Positions 5,245 through 6,110 of a DNA stretch of 6,110 nucleotides are shown here, one piece after another. The notes under the pieces were generated by a model. The model had not been told where the DNA came from, did not search any database, and worked only from the letters and a program-made list of their open reading frames with translations. The translations under genes and the position numbers were made by a program. This DNA comes from JBFFXF01 sp041569895 (lineage in GTDB: Bacteria > Planctomycetota > UBA8108 > JACQVS01). The stretch lies in assembly GCA_041569895.1 (NCBI GenBank), contig JBFFXF010000359.1, positions 1 to 6,110 of the forward strand. Reading direction: 5' to 3'. Every line of letters begins with the position of its first letter. The stretch's first letter is position 1.

Positions 5245-6110
5245 TCAGGAATCCGCCTCGCGTTCGCGCGTCGTACTCGCCGACGCCGGTTTCGTTCCGT
5301 CGAGCTCGACCATCGCCCGACCCAGCGCAGTGCCGATTCGGGTGTAGATCCTCGCGCTGCCGAGGTAGTGGTAGCCGCGGTCCGAGCCGACGTTGTAGAA
5401 CTTCACCCAGTCGGGGCCCCGCCACACGCCCTTCTGCACCAGCTCCGCGACGTCCGGCTCCCAGAACTCGCACGTCTTGACGAACGCGACGTTGCCGGCG
5501 AACTCGGGCAACTGCGTCGCTGACTCCTGGGCCTTCTGGAAGTCGCCGCGCTTGCCGTTGGCGCCGAGCTCGCCGATGACCACCGGCAGGTCGGGGCGGC
5601 CGAGGTCGCGCCGCACGTCGCGGATCAGCTGCGCCAGCCTGCGCGTGAAGCCCGCATACTTCTCGCCGCGCTGCGAGCCGTCGACCATGTCGTTCCAGCC
5701 CTGGAAGAAGACCCAGCCGGCGAGCTCGTGCCCGCGCTTCTCGTCGTACGCCGGGAAGTGCTTCTTCAGGTTGCCGAGCACGTCCTTGACGTGCGCGATC
5801 ATGTCGCGGTAGGCCTTGCCGTATCGCGCGCGGATGTCGTCGAGCGTCGCCTCGGGGTTTCGCTTGCGGGCGCGCTCGAGCTCCTTCTCGAGCTCCTCCG
5901 CCGGCGGCATGTCGGCGCCGGGCGGCAGAAAGTCGCGCTTGACGCTGCGGCCGCCCCAGCAGGTCTTGATCAGCAGCACCTGCTCGTCGAGGTGCTTGCC
6001 GACCACCCAGCCGAAACCGAGCTCCGGCCCGAGCTTCACCTCGTTCGCTCCGAAGCCCGGCCTCAGGTTGCCGCTGCGCTCGCCGTCGCTCGTCCAGATC
6101 CACACGTCGC
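5245..6110 (-). CDS. SASA-type carbohydrate esterase (sialate O-acetylesterase-like), 3' part
   Basis: The frame is open to the right edge, so the N-terminus is missing. The GTG at 6105 is probably internal, because it falls in the middle of a conserved VWIWTSDG-like strand. Residues are counted from that GTG. Matches to the SASA fold (SGNH-hydrolase related) are KLGPELGFGWVVG (24-36), VLLIKTCWGGRSVKRDFLPP (43-62), FFQGWNDMVDGS (133-144), PVVIGELGANG (174-184) and a C-terminal block with YHYLGSARIYTRIGTALGRAM (245-265, quoted with its His at 246). The catalytic Ser block expected near the N-terminus is outside the window. A charged helical insert (~66-117) separates the WGG and QGWND blocks. 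Known relatives remove acetyl groups from sugars; the substrate here is not shown. The last ~17 residues (TKPASASTTREREADS) look unstructured and end at the hexamer tract. Confidence 0.88.
   Translation of the reverse strand, partial: DVWIWTSDGERSGNLRPGFGANEVKLGPELGFGWVVGKHLDEQVLLIKTCWGGRSVKRDFLPPGADMPPAEELEKELERARKRNPEATLDDIRARYGKAYRDMIAHVKDVLGNLKKHFPAYDEKRGHELAGWVFFQGWNDMVDGSQRGEKYAGFTRRLAQLIRDVRRDLGRPDLPVVIGELGANGKRGDFQKAQESATQLPEFAGNVAFVKTCEFWEPDVAELVQKGVWRGPDWVKFYNVGSDRGYHYLGSARIYTRIGTALGRAMVELDGTKPASASTTREREADS

Noticed and set aside
5117..6103. A minus-strand open frame overlapping the SASA-type gene and reading through the hexamer tract
   Set aside because: It is out of frame with the clear SASA motifs; its sequence is Arg/Ala-rich, then Arg-Asp repeats from the tract.

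Overview
The window is GC-rich and looks like chromosomal DNA from a planctomycete or a close relative. The evidence is the gene content: a Tat-exported DUF1501 protein, a DUF6498-type membrane protein, a SASA-type (sialate O-acetylesterase-like) esterase, and a secreted modular protein ending in a paired dockerin-like 'DISDA..LLN.LFLGG' repeat. This assignment is an inference from protein families, with no marker gene in the window.

Layout. Positions 2-1009 (+) hold the 3' end of a large secreted protein: the tail of a PKD domain, a concanavalin-like domain and a dockerin-like calcium-binding module. After a 119-base gap with a possible promoter and a strong ribosome binding site comes a DUF1501 gene (1129-2553, +). 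It overlaps by four bases (GTGA) a DUF6498-like membrane protein gene (2550-3293, +), so these two probably form a translationally coupled pair. A 305-base convergent gap (3294-3598) holds two short hexameric repeat tracts and two adjoining inverted repeats, one with a perfect 12-bp stem. On the minus strand, 4972-3599 encodes a probably exported protein with an Ig-like N-terminal region and a propeller-like C-terminal half. A 272-base gap (4973-5244) follows, holding a 13-bp palindrome and about 100 bases of hexameric repeat. The minus-strand 3' part of a SASA-type carbohydrate esterase (5245-6110) runs off the right edge.

How the genes fit together. Most products appear to be exported, surface or membrane proteins. 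That suits the polysaccharide-processing, surface-protein-rich habit of planctomycetes, but nothing shows that all five genes share one pathway. The only strong functional link is the DUF1501-DUF6498 overlap. The most notable non-coding feature is that CCGANN-type hexamer tracts follow two different genes and read in the same direction relative to each. I see no CRISPR array, transposase, tRNA or rRNA, and no clear defence or biosynthetic system.
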